A stretch of 15,482 bases of DNA from Paludibacter sp. (GCA_030655595.1 JAUSNQ010000021.1:1-15482); one strand, 5' to 3'; positions 1 through 7,305 are shown, counted from the stretch's first letter. Numbers and translations: made by a program. The notes: a model not told the origin generated them from the sequence alone.

Positions 1-108
1 ATTGAGAAAATCACTGTAAATAAACATGGTAAAGTGCGTCGCGCTAAACTGTATTATTTACGTGCACTGACAGGTAAAAAAGCCAGAATCAAAGAAAGAC
101 GCGTGTAA
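1..108 (+). CDS. rplS: 50S ribosomal protein L19, C-terminal fragment
   Basis: The window opens in frame inside this gene; only the last 35 codons are present, ending in TAA at 106-108. The visible end, with the core [19 protein letters not shown], matches the conserved basic C-terminus of bacterial L19 ([21 protein letters not shown] in E. coli, from memory). L19 sits at the interface of the large and small ribosomal subunits. The gene is followed by a likely intrinsic terminator at 149-169, so it probably ends its own transcription unit and is not joined to the transporter genes downstream. The start lies outside the window. The family call is confident despite the short length, because this C-terminal motif is diagnostic. 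Confidence 0.93.
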   Translation: MEKITVNKHGKVRRAKLYYLRALTGKKARIKERRV

Positions 109-148
109 TCAGATTACAGCAAGAAAGATTTTAGAAAGAGATATATGG

Positions 149-169
149 GAAACCGGGTTTCTTTTTTTT
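149..169 (+). terminator. Probable intrinsic terminator of rplS
   Basis: A short hairpin, GAAAC (149-153) pairing with GTTTC (157-161) around a three-base loop, is followed directly by eight T residues (162-169). G-T pairs could lengthen the stem by about two. The stem is short, but the position after rplS and the T-run support a terminator. Confidence 0.6.
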
Positions 170-218
170 ATGAATAATCCTGCAGTTATTGCTTCAAGAA
201 TATTTTCAGAAAAAAACG

Positions 219-226
219 TATATTTG
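219..226 (+). promoter_or_regulatory. Possible -7 promoter element for mlaE
   Basis: TATATTTG fits the Bacteroidota -7 consensus TAnnTTTG and lies 42 bases before the mlaE start codon, downstream of the rplS terminator. No TTTG or TTG is found at the ideal spacing of about 19 bases upstream; the nearest TTG-like sequence is about 27 bases away. The call rests on the -7 box and location only. Confidence 0.35.
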
Positions 227-268
227 CAGACTTTAGTCGATAGGAAATAATTAAATTTTAAATAAGCA

Positions 269-1009
269 ATGAACATCTTTGAAGATACCGGTAAATATAC
301 TTTGCTGATGAAGCGGGTGTTGGTTCAGCCCGACCGCTGGAAAATGTTTTTCCGCCAGTTTCCGAAAGAACTCGAAAAATTAGGGCTGCAATCCTTGCCC
401 ATCGTAATCATCATCTCCTTGTTTATTGGGGCCATTATGACCATTCAAACCAAGTTGAACACAGAAAACCCAATGTTGCCGACTTATAGCACCGGACTGG
501 TAACGCGGGATACCTTGCTACTCGAATTTTCATCCACAATTCTTTGTCTGATTTTAGCCGGAAAAATCGGCTCTAATATCGCATCGGAAATTGGAACAAT
601 GAGGATTACCGAACAGATTGATGCACTCGAGATTATGGGCGTGAACTCTGCAAATTACCTGATTCTCCCCAAAATTACCGCTTTTGTAATCATGATGCCT
701 TTTTTGGTTATCTTCAGCATGGGGATCGGTTTGCTCGGGGGCTATTTTGTGGGTATGTTTACCGATATCATCACAACGGCGGATTATCTGCTGGGGATTC
801 AATATGCATTTATACCTTATTATGTAACGTATTCACTCGTCAAATCACTGGTTTTTGCATTTCTTATTTCATCAGTTGCTGCCTACTACGGCTATTATGC
901 CTATGGCGGTGCGCTTGATGTCGGTAAAGCAAGTACAAATGCGGTGGTAAATGGTAGTATTTTGATTTTGTTTTTCAATCTGTTGATAACGAATGTGATG
1001 CTTAATTAA
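269..1009 (+). CDS. mlaE: MlaE/YrbE-type lipid ABC transporter permease
   Basis: Inner-membrane permease of an MCE-type (Mla) ABC transporter, a family that moves phospholipids or other lipids between the inner and outer membranes. The 246-residue length is normal for the family. The signature motif is present as IASEIGTMRITEQIDALEIM (residues 104-123), followed by GVNS. Hydrophobic segments lie near residues 43-62, 86-100, 137-160, 190-205 and 228-243. The matching ATPase starts 51 bases downstream, so the two are probably co-transcribed. The substrate-carrying MCE protein (MlaD), often next to these genes, is not here. The family assignment is firm; the lipid substrate and direction of transport are not visible in sequence. 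Confidence 0.93.
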   Translation: MNIFEDTGKYTLLMKRVLVQPDRWKMFFRQFPKELEKLGLQSLPIVIIISLFIGAIMTIQTKLNTENPMLPTYSTGLVTRDTLLLEFSSTILCLILAGKIGSNIASEIGTMRITEQIDALEIMGVNSANYLILPKITAFVIMMPFLVIFSMGIGLLGGYFVGMFTDIITTADYLLGIQYAFIPYYVTYSLVKSLVFAFLISSVAAYYGYYAYGGALDVGKASTNAVVNGSILILFFNLLITNVMLN

Positions 1010-1059
1010 CAAACTGGGAATAACGAATATTATATGGTTTAAAAAAATCGTAGAAACAC

Positions 1060-1818
1060 ATGATTGCAGTAACAAACGTTGATAAAACATTCGGAGATAA
1101 CCATGTACTGAAAAATATTTCAGCGGTGTTTGAAGCCGGCAAAACGAATATGATTATTGGAGCCAGTGGTTCCGGCAAAACAGTTTTGATGAAAAGCATC
1201 ATCGGTTTGCACCGCATCGATGGCGGTAGAATTGAATATGATGGTCGAAATCTGCCGGAAATGCGAATGAGCGATATTCGGAAGTTGCGACGTGAAGTTG
1301 GCATGTTATTTCAGGGTTCGGCTTTGTTCGACTCATTGAGTGTGCTCGAGAATGTGATGTATCCCCTGGAAATGTTTTCGAGAAGTGTCAAAGAAGCCAT
1401 GATCGAAAGGGCAATTACTTGTTTGCGCAGGGTCGATTTGCCGGAAAACTCCTATCATTTAGCACCTTCGGAAATTAGTGGCGGTATGCAGAAGCGTGTT
1501 GCCATTGCACGGGCGATTGCTTTGCAGCCTAAATACCTGTTTTGCGATGAGCCAAATTCCGGCTTAGACCCGAAAACATCTTTGATTATTGACCAGTTGA
1601 TTTGTGAGATTACCCATGAGTTCAATATGACGACTATCATTAATTCTCACGATATGAATTCTGTCATGGAAATCGGGGAACACATCATTTTTATTCATCA
1701 GGGAGAAAAAGCCTGGGAAGGAAATAAAGCGGAAATTTTCCATGTGGAAAACGAGGAGTTGAATAATTTTGTGTTTGCTTCGAATTTGTATCAGATGGTG
1801 AAAAAGGCGAATCAATAA
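1060..1818 (+). CDS. mlaF: MlaF-type lipid ABC transporter ATPase
   Basis: Cytoplasmic ATPase that powers the MlaE-type permease encoded just upstream. All ABC nucleotide-binding motifs are intact in the 252 residues: Walker A GASGSGKT (34-41), Q-loop Gln85, signature ISGGM (139-143), Walker B ending in Asp163-Glu164, D-loop SGLD (167-170) and switch His197. ISGGM in place of the usual LSGGQ is typical of the MlaF branch, as is the wording FCDEPNSGLDP. The C-terminal tail (about 218-252) resembles the MlaF extension that contacts partner subunits. No MCE or STAS protein gene follows; the next gene is a DNA-repair enzyme after a repeat-bearing gap. Family call firm, substrate unknown. Confidence 0.93.
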   Translation: MIAVTNVDKTFGDNHVLKNISAVFEAGKTNMIIGASGSGKTVLMKSIIGLHRIDGGRIEYDGRNLPEMRMSDIRKLRREVGMLFQGSALFDSLSVLENVMYPLEMFSRSVKEAMIERAITCLRRVDLPENSYHLAPSEISGGMQKRVAIARAIALQPKYLFCDEPNSGLDPKTSLIIDQLICEITHEFNMTTIINSHDMNSVMEIGEHIIFIHQGEKAWEGNKAEIFHVENEELNNFVFASNLYQMVKKANQ

Positions 1819-1846
1819 TAGTGGTTAATGGTTAGTGGTTAATTGT
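1819..1846. repeat. Tandem 14-bp repeat after mlaF
   Basis: Two copies of TAGTGGTTAAT (1819-1829 and 1833-1843) sit in a 14-bp period directly after the mlaF stop codon. The rest of the 112-base gap before xth is low in complexity (CTTATGTG occurs twice). No stem or T-run typical of a terminator and no clear promoter box were found in the gap. Confidence 0.7.
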
Positions 1847-1930
1847 TGGTTCGGAAATTTATTCTTTTAAGGTTTAAGAGTTGCTTATGTGTAGCTAATG
1901 TGTCTTATGTGGTTTTAACGTAAATAAAAG

Positions 1931-2692
1931 ATGAAGATAATTTCTTATAATGTAAATGGGATACGTGCGGCATTGAACAAAGATTTTGCGGGATGGTTGA
2001 AGGAGGAGAATCCCGATATCCTTTGTCTGCAGGAAACAAAAGCACAGCCTGAACAAGTGGATACGATGATTTTTGCGGAGATGGGGTATACAACTTACCT
2101 GCATTCGGCTGAAAAAAGGGGTTATAGCGGTGTTGCTATTCTGACCAAATCTGCTCCTGATAATGTGGTGATTGGGATGAATCATCCGCGTTATGATGCT
2201 GAAGGCAGGGTAATACGTGCTGATTTTGGAGAACTGTCTATTATTTGCGTTTACATTCCTTCCGGTTCGTCGGGTGATGAAAGGCAGGCTTTTAAGATGG
2301 ATTTTCTGGAAGCCTTCCTGCCGTTTATAACGGAATTGAGAAAAACCCGCCCCAATCTTGTTGTTTGCGGCGATTATAATATTTGTCATAAGCCAATTGA
2401 TATCAATCATCCCGAGCGACAAATCGGCGTTTCGGGATTTTTGCCAGAAGAGCGTGAGTGGTTAGATCGCTACGAAGCTACTGGCATGATCGATACTTTC
2501 AGGGTTTTTGACCTGAGTCCGGAGAAATACAGTTGGTGGAGTTACCGTGGCGGTGCACGTTTCAGAAATGCCGGCTGGAGAATTGATTATCATTGGGTCA
2601 GTGAAACCTTACGTAAAAGGCTCATAGGTGCTGATATTCTGGCAGATGTGGTACATTCCGACCATTGTCCGGTTACTGTTGAGTTATCTTAA
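1931..2692 (+). CDS. xth: Exodeoxyribonuclease III / AP endonuclease (Xth family)
   Basis: Metal-dependent DNA-repair nuclease of the exonuclease III/APE1 family, which cleaves DNA 5' to abasic sites and trims 3' ends in base-excision repair. The 253-residue length is normal. Expected active-site residues are visible: Asn7 in SYNVNG, Glu35 in LQETK, Tyr108 in VYIP, Asp148 and Asn150 in GDYN, and Asp244-His245 in SDHCP. The conserved [20 protein letters not shown] stretch (201-220) carries the DNA-contacting loop. The ATG at 1931 puts SYNVNG at residue 5, as in relatives. It stands apart from its neighbours by more than 90 bases on each side and is probably transcribed alone. Nothing unusual is seen. 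Confidence 0.95.
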   Translation: MKIISYNVNGIRAALNKDFAGWLKEENPDILCLQETKAQPEQVDTMIFAEMGYTTYLHSAEKRGYSGVAILTKSAPDNVVIGMNHPRYDAEGRVIRADFGELSIICVYIPSGSSGDERQAFKMDFLEAFLPFITELRKTRPNLVVCGDYNICHKPIDINHPERQIGVSGFLPEEREWLDRYEATGMIDTFRVFDLSPEKYSWWSYRGGARFRNAGWRIDYHWVSETLRKRLIGADILADVVHSDHCPVTVELS

Positions 2693-2756
2693 TTAAACAT
2701 CTTTAAAGATTTAAAAAATATAAATATTCGCAGGGGGAGATGTTTAACAGTTTTTT
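2693..2756 (+). terminator. Possible terminator or long-loop inverted repeat after xth
   Basis: A perfect 10-bp inverted repeat, TTAAACATCT (2693-2702) and AGATGTTTAA (2738-2747), flanks a 35-base spacer and is followed after three bases by six T residues (2751-2756). It starts immediately after the xth stop codon. The large loop makes it a weak terminator candidate, but position and T-run fit. Confidence 0.4.
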
Positions 2757-2761
2757 GTTAT

Positions 2762-2769
2762 TACTTTTG
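2762..2769 (+). promoter_or_regulatory. Possible -7 promoter element for the Asp-box lipoprotein gene
   Basis: TACTTTTG fits TAnnTTTG and lies 19 bases before the ATG at 2789. No TTTG stands at the expected spacing upstream, and the resulting leader would be only about a dozen bases. Confidence 0.3.
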
Positions 2770-2788
2770 CATTTCAAAATTTCAATCA

Positions 2789-4177
2789 ATGAGAAACAAC
2801 TTTTTTAAGTTTTTGATATTCATAGTTACAATCGGCATTTTCAGCTCTTGCTTGTGGGATGATGATGATGAAACAGAACTATCTAACAATCCGAATTTTG
2901 TATCACTAAAATTTTCAAAAAACGACAGCATTCCCGGTTTGGATGGTGCTGTTTTTACCTTTACGTATGATTCAATTGTAGGAGATTCAATTATTGTGAA
3001 TCTTGACTCATTGCCCTATTTAACTCGCATCGACAGCGTTTTTCCCACCTTTACTTTTAGAAGTACTTATGCAACCTACCTGGTGTTGACCGATTCTTTA
3101 GGAACCGGTCTGGATTCCATTGGACTTTCGGGCAAAGACACAGTTGATTTTACCAAGGTGTTGCATGTCACGAATATTGCGCAAGATAAGGTAACAGAAA
3201 GAACGTATAAAATAAAAGTAAACGTACACCAGGTGCAACCTGAGTTGTATCAGTGGCAAATGAAAAAAAGTCAGATTTACACACACAGTGGAAGTGTGCA
3301 ACAAGCAGTATTTTTTCAAAATAAGTTTTACTTCTATGTAAGTTCAGGCGTCAACAACTACTTATATACTTCTTCTGATGCTGTAAGTTGGGCAAATGCC
3401 ACCGTAACCGGTCTGCCTCCTTATTCGAATTTACGTAATATTACTGCCTTCAACAATAAACTATATCTTGTTCACGAAGATGGCAGGGTTTTCAGTACTG
3501 GTAACGGTTTTACTTGGACAAGCGCAGACCCTGGTGTTGCAGGATACACCATACACAACCTCCTTTTCGCATTGGAAAATAATTTGTGGTCGGTGTTTCA
3601 ACAGCAAGCCAATCAAAAATATTATTTTGCAACGAGTGCTGATGGGATTGTTTGGCAGATCGAAGATGAACTGCCTGCAAAGTTTCCGATAGTAGATTTT
3701 GCGGCTCTATCATTTCAATCGCGTACAAAAAAGCCGAAAGCGATTGTATTGGGAGGATATGCTCCGAATGGAGAATTGTTATCATCGGTTTGGAGTGTTC
3801 AGAATAATATCAATAATGAGTATAAGTGGGTGAATTTTGCACTAAATAAATCTACGACTGGTTCGCTGGCAGGTGCATCGATGATTCCTTACGACAATAA
3901 ATTATTATTATACGGAGGCATGGACATCAATGATAATGTAGTCGAAAATCATTATATGGAATCGATTGATGAAGGTTTTTCGTGGAGGAGGGCAGATACT
4001 TTGTATAATAACATCGAAGATTTGGAGATACCGCTTTCATACCAACCACGCAGTTATCAATCGGTAATTCACGACGAAACCGGTCATTATATCTACTTGA
4101 TTGGTGGTCGGACAAAAAATCAGGTTTTTTCGGATGTTTGGGTAGGCAAGTTGAATCGTTTATCATTCCTAAGATAA
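2789..4177 (+). CDS. Asp-box repeat lipoprotein, DUF6242-like
   Basis: Predicted lipoprotein of 462 residues. The signal peptide ends in FSSC, with Cys21 as the lipidation site; the following LWDDDDETE is acidic, like the export signal that sends Bacteroidota lipoproteins to the cell surface. Residues about 35-147 look like a beta-sandwich domain rich in Asp, Ser and Thr. The rest carries four S-x-D/N-x-G-x-x-W type Asp-box motifs (194-201, 236-243, 282-289, 392-399) and kelch-like GG pairs (322-323, 376-377, 439-440), suggesting a beta-propeller. From memory this layout fits the DUF6242 family, whose function is unknown. It lies 7 bases before a small-protein gene and upstream of a BtuB-like receptor, so a ligand-capturing role on the cell surface is plausible but inferred. 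No catalytic residues are recognised. Confidence 0.75.
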   Translation: MRNNFFKFLIFIVTIGIFSSCLWDDDDETELSNNPNFVSLKFSKNDSIPGLDGAVFTFTYDSIVGDSIIVNLDSLPYLTRIDSVFPTFTFRSTYATYLVLTDSLGTGLDSIGLSGKDTVDFTKVLHVTNIAQDKVTERTYKIKVNVHQVQPELYQWQMKKSQIYTHSGSVQQAVFFQNKFYFYVSSGVNNYLYTSSDAVSWANATVTGLPPYSNLRNITAFNNKLYLVHEDGRVFSTGNGFTWTSADPGVAGYTIHNLLFALENNLWSVFQQQANQKYYFATSADGIVWQIEDELPAKFPIVDFAALSFQSRTKKPKAIVLGGYAPNGELLSSVWSVQNNINNEYKWVNFALNKSTTGSLAGASMIPYDNKLLLYGGMDINDNVVENHYMESIDEGFSWRRADTLYNNIEDLEIPLSYQPRSYQSVIHDETGHYIYLIGGRTKNQVFSDVWVGKLNRLSFLR

Positions 4178-4184
4178 TAGTATT

Positions 4185-4496
4185 GTGCAAAAATCCAAGG
4201 TAAATATCAGCTTTTCATACCGTTTCCGTCGCTGGAGCCGGAAGGCTTATGCTGTGTTTGCCAGTTTGAACAAAGCGATTTCAATCGGGAGTTTGTCGGT
4301 CGACATGGCAAGTGCGACTTTGTTTCGATCCATGCAGCAGATAAATCGTTTCTTATTCCAGGAAACGGAAGAAGAGCAAGGCGAGGAGGCTGAATTATTA
4401 GCACTATTGAACGAAAATATTGTATTAGTGAATTTTACAAATGAACCATCTAAGGCTTATCCTGCGACAGGTTTACTAACTTTAATATATTATTAA
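4185..4496 (+). CDS. Small basic protein of unknown function (103 aa), GTG start
   Basis: I do not recognise a named family. The N-terminal half is basic and aromatic: RFRRWSRKAYAVFASLNKAI (13-32), followed by SIGSLSVDMASATL; an acidic run QETEEEQGEEAE (59-70) and a hydrophobic C-terminus follow. It has no signal peptide or clear membrane segment. Proteins with this RxWSRKxYAxFxSL opening seem familiar to me as small Bacteroidota products next to TonB receptor genes, but I cannot confirm that here. The only good start is GTG at 4185, 7 bases after the lipoprotein stop, so the two are probably co-transcribed. A strong terminator starts 6 bases after its stop codon, so it may act as a leader reading frame for the receptor as well as, or instead of, a functional protein. 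Confidence 0.6.
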   Translation: MQKSKVNISFSYRFRRWSRKAYAVFASLNKAISIGSLSVDMASATLFRSMQQINRFLFQETEEEQGEEAELLALLNENIVLVNFTNEPSKAYPATGLLTLIYY

Positions 4497-4502
4497 TCTT
4501 GA

Positions 4503-4544
4503 CGGTTAAGATGGCATGAGGCTATTTTAACCGTTTTTTTATTT
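4503..4544 (+). terminator. Strong intrinsic terminator or attenuator before the TonB receptor
   Basis: CGGTTAAGATGGC (4503-4515) pairs along all 13 positions, two of them G-T, with GCTATTTTAACCG (4521-4533) around a five-base loop, and seven T residues follow (4534-4540). This is the best terminator in the window. It begins 6 bases after the small ORF's stop codon and its T-tract ends 11 bases before the receptor ATG, leaving almost no room for a separate promoter. Either it is a read-through attenuator, or the receptor promoter overlaps it: TTGACG (4499-4504) and TATTTT (4523-4528) are 18 bases apart, but that is a sigma70-style pair, not the Bacteroidota type. Confidence 0.85.
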
Positions 4545-4551
4545 ATGTACG

Positions 4552-6480
4552 ATGAGAAAAAATATGATTTTGTTTTTGTTAGTTTCTTTTTATGTAAATA
4601 GTCACGCCATTGAATTCAACGATTCGACCGCAATTCGTTTATCTGATGTAGATATCCATGCATCCCGTCAAAAACAATTCTCCGAAATCGGAAAGGTTTT
4701 GAAAGTAATTCATGCCAATGAGATAAAGAGTTTGCCGGTGCAGACTTTGGATGTTTTGTTGAAAAACATTGCAGGTGTAGATGTTCGTCAAAGGGGTATG
4801 GGTGGAACCCAGGCGGATATCTCCCTGCGTGGTGGGTCGTTTGATCAGGTCTTGATTTTGTTGAATGGTGTTAATATCACCGATCCTCAGACTGGTCATC
4901 ATAATTTGAATATCCCCATCGATTTAAGCGAAATAGCCAGGGTGGAAGTCTTACAGGGCAGTGCTGCCCGAAGATATGGTAATCAGGCTTTCAGTGGAGC
5001 AATCAATATTGTGACCGACACCCACTCCAAAAGTCTGATCGACGCATCTTTGACCTACGGCTCATTGAATACCCACGCTCAAAAGCTGACGGTAGGCCTG
5101 GGGAAAAAAGCTTTGCGGCATTTTACTTCAGTAGCACGCAATAGCAGCGATGGATACCGATCGAATACCGATTACGAGACGCTGAACGTATATTCACAAA
5201 CAACCTGGAACTCAAATAAATTGGGTAACTTCGATTTTCAGATGGCGTGGCAGCATAAATCTTTTGGTGCAAATGGTTTTTATTCTTTGGATTATCCGAA
5301 TCAGTTTGAACATACCCAAACGCAATTTTCCTCGCTAAGTTGGCAAAAGGCTTTCAGCGATTTGCATATCAATATTCGTGCGTATCATCGCCGACATTAC
5401 GATCGTTTTGAGTTGTTCCGCGATTTTCAGGATGCTGCCAGTTGGTATGTTGATCACAATTATCACCTGACAGATGTTGCAGGCGGAGTGTTTGACTTTC
5501 AGTATTTTGCTGATTTTGGAAAAATAAGCGGAGGCATTGAATTGCGGAATGACCACATTTTCAGTACAGTCTTGGGGACCGAAATACCAGATTTGAATCA
5601 ACGCCCTAAAAATATGTATGAAAAACAACAGGATAAATACTTCAGCAAACAAGCAGCAAGGTTTGTAAAGACGGGGTATGTTGATTTTTCGAAAAATATT
5701 GAGCAAGTTTATTTTTCTGCAGGAGCATCCATGTCACACAGTGAAGAATTTGGGGTTCAAAATCATTTTGGAGGCGATGTGAGTTATTTTTTCACAAATC
5801 ATCTTTCGGTTTATGCCGCGGCCAATTCTGCTTCACGCTTGCCTACGTTTACTGATTTGTATTATAAAAGCGCTACACAAAACGCAAACCCTAATTTGAA
5901 ACCTGAATTTTCAACTACAGCGGAATTAGGCTTGAAGTATCAATATGGAACTTTTCAACTGCAAGGGAGTACGTTTTTTCGACAAGGAAAAAATATCATC
6001 GATTGGGTTAAATTTCCCGATCAGGAAAAGTGGGAAAGTATGAACTTAACTGCTTTGAATACTTTTGGAGTGCATATTGCGGGTGGGTATCATTTTGATA
6101 ATATGAAACTTAAAAGTCTATCCTTAGCTTATAGTTTTATCAATGCCGACAAACTTACCGGTGACTTTGATTCCAAATATGCGCTGGATTATTTGCGTCA
6201 TCAAATTATTTTTCAGGCAAATCACAGAATTATCAGGAATCTGGAAATGACCTGGTATGTTTCTTACAACGACCGGGCAGGCGATTATGCCGATTTCACT
6301 TCAGGAAATCAAATGAATTATCAACCTTATTTGATGGTGAGCAGTCGTGTTGCCTGGCAATTTCGAAAATTGATGGTTTATGCAGATGCAAATAATTTGC
6401 TAGATAATAAATTCGTGGATTTTGGGGGTTTACCGCAGCCGGGGATACATGGGAATTTGGGGGTGAGAATAAATTTTTAG
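4552..6480 (+). CDS. TonB-dependent outer-membrane receptor, BtuB-like
   Basis: Outer-membrane beta-barrel that imports a scarce ligand using TonB energy. The 642-residue protein has a signal peptide (about 1-19, cleaved near SHA), a possible TonB-box region (about 27-38), a plug domain (about 43-156) with ISLRGGSFDQVLILLNGVNI and the closing YGNQAFSGAINIVT, then a barrel containing NPNLKPE and ending in Phe. The length and the lack of a carboxypeptidase-like N-terminal domain set it apart from the SusC receptor at 7534 and place it with cobalamin, haem and siderophore receptors; automatic pipelines often name such proteins BtuB. I see no cobalamin riboswitch upstream, so the ligand is open. 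Transcription must pass or overlap the terminator ending 11 bases before its ATG. The gene order suggests partnership with the Asp-box lipoprotein. Confidence 0.9.
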   Translation: MRKNMILFLLVSFYVNSHAIEFNDSTAIRLSDVDIHASRQKQFSEIGKVLKVIHANEIKSLPVQTLDVLLKNIAGVDVRQRGMGGTQADISLRGGSFDQVLILLNGVNITDPQTGHHNLNIPIDLSEIARVEVLQGSAARRYGNQAFSGAINIVTDTHSKSLIDASLTYGSLNTHAQKLTVGLGKKALRHFTSVARNSSDGYRSNTDYETLNVYSQTTWNSNKLGNFDFQMAWQHKSFGANGFYSLDYPNQFEHTQTQFSSLSWQKAFSDLHINIRAYHRRHYDRFELFRDFQDAASWYVDHNYHLTDVAGGVFDFQYFADFGKISGGIELRNDHIFSTVLGTEIPDLNQRPKNMYEKQQDKYFSKQAARFVKTGYVDFSKNIEQVYFSAGASMSHSEEFGVQNHFGGDVSYFFTNHLSVYAAANSASRLPTFTDLYYKSATQNANPNLKPEFSTTAELGLKYQYGTFQLQGSTFFRQGKNIIDWVKFPDQEKWESMNLTALNTFGVHIAGGYHFDNMKLKSLSLAYSFINADKLTGDFDSKYALDYLRHQIIFQANHRIIRNLEMTWYVSYNDRAGDYADFTSGNQMNYQPYLMVSSRVAWQFRKLMVYADANNLLDNKFVDFGGLPQPGIHGNLGVRINF

Positions 6481-6498
6481 AAATATTTTCAAAAATAT

Positions 6499-6529
6499 TT
6501 TGTCAGTTGAAATATTCATAGTAATTTTG
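6499..6529 (+). promoter_or_regulatory. Consensus Bacteroidota promoter of the GntR regulator gene
   Basis: TTTG (6499-6502) and TAATTTTG (6522-6529) are separated by 19 bases, matching the -33/-7 consensus TTTG-N19-TAnnTTTG. The expected transcription start is near 6536, leaving a leader of about 56 bases to the ATG at 6592. The -7 box overlaps an operator-like palindrome (6527-6538). Confidence 0.75.
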
Positions 6530-6538
6530 GTCAACCAA
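6527..6538. promoter_or_regulatory. Operator for the GntR regulator (autoregulatory site)
   Basis: TTGGTCAACCAA fits the palindrome TTGGT-NN-ACCAA; with flanking bases the arms are six long (6526-6539). It has the general form of FadR/PdhR-subfamily operators (TGGT-n-ACCA). It covers the end of the -7 box and the predicted transcription start, so binding should block polymerase. The same 12-mer form recurs twice before susC. Confidence 0.75.
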
Positions 6539-6591
6539 ATACGACAATTTAACAAGTTGTATTTTAATCGTTAGATTGAAAAAAAATTATT

Positions 6592-7305
6592 ATGGTAGAT
6601 GTTTTAAGCGGACATAAACAATTAGGAGTTGCGACTCCCTCCGACAAAGTGATCTCGAAAATTAAAGAGATGATTAAAAATGGTGTATTAAAACCGGGAG
6701 ACAGGTTGCCAGCTGAAAGAAAGATGGCACTTGACTTCGGGTTTGGAAGGACACAAATCAGAGAAGCTTTGCATAAATTGGAGTTTTACGGGATTGTCAA
6801 AACCCTTCCCCAAAGCGGATCAGTAATTAACTGCTTAGACATTAATGCTTTGGATGGATTGATATCTGATGTGTTGACGCTGCAGGGTTATGACTTCTAC
6901 TCCTTGGTTGAAACTCGTATTGTTTTGGAAGTCAATTCAATACGTATGTGCGCCGAACGTCGTACCGATGAAGATTTGCAAAATATAGAAAAAGCCCACG
7001 GGAACTTTTTAAGATACTGGGATACTGAAGAACGTGTAAGTTACGATTTTGCTTTCCATCGTGCAATAGCAGAAGCCAGTCACAACCCTGTTTTTAAAGC
7101 GCTTATGCTGATTATCACACCCGATATCATGAATATCTACAACAAAGAACGAATTTGTGCTCCCAGCACTACTGTTGTAGAAGAACATGTTCATATGGTA
7201 GAGGCAATAAGGAATAAAGATGCCGATAAAGCTGCTGAATTGATGACAAAACACATGCAGGGTGTACTTGATTTTGCTAAATCCAAGCTAAATGGTGTGG
7301 GGTAG
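6592..7305 (+). CDS. GntR-family transcriptional regulator, FadR subfamily (FCD domain)
   Basis: Predicted DNA-binding repressor of 237 residues. Residues about 17-80 form the GntR winged helix-turn-helix, with LKPGDRLPAERKMALDFGFG (33-52) and RTQIREALHKLEFYGIV (53-69). Residues about 100-230 form an FCD ligand-binding domain, with putative metal ligands Asp152, His156, His199 and His221; the 22-residue step between the last two fits the family. Such domains bind small organic acids. The gene stands just before a susC operon that carries a PL6 lyase, and palindromes of FadR type lie at its own promoter and at the susC promoter. Marine Bacteroidota alginate loci are controlled by a GntR repressor (AusR of Zobellia galactanivorans), so repression relieved by an alginate breakdown product is likely. 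The effector is inferred. Confidence 0.92.
   Translation: MVDVLSGHKQLGVATPSDKVISKIKEMIKNGVLKPGDRLPAERKMALDFGFGRTQIREALHKLEFYGIVKTLPQSGSVINCLDINALDGLISDVLTLQGYDFYSLVETRIVLEVNSIRMCAERRTDEDLQNIEKAHGNFLRYWDTEERVSYDFAFHRAIAEASHNPVFKALMLIITPDIMNIYNKERICAPSTTVVEEHVHMVEAIRNKDADKAAELMTKHMQGVLDFAKSKLNGVG

Noticed and set aside
1895..2422. 175-codon open frame on the minus strand across xth
   Set aside because: It covers the well-supported exonuclease III coding region on the other strand and shows no known motif.
4178..4551. Cobalamin riboswitch upstream of the BtuB-like receptor
   Set aside because: No B12-box-like sequence or matching conserved core is visible; the space is filled by the small ORF and a simple terminator.
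6481..6501. AT-only repeat (AAATATTTT, C, AAAAATATTTT) as terminator of the receptor gene
   Set aside because: The stem is entirely A-T and its loop would be only two bases; it also holds the -33 TTTG region of the next promoter.
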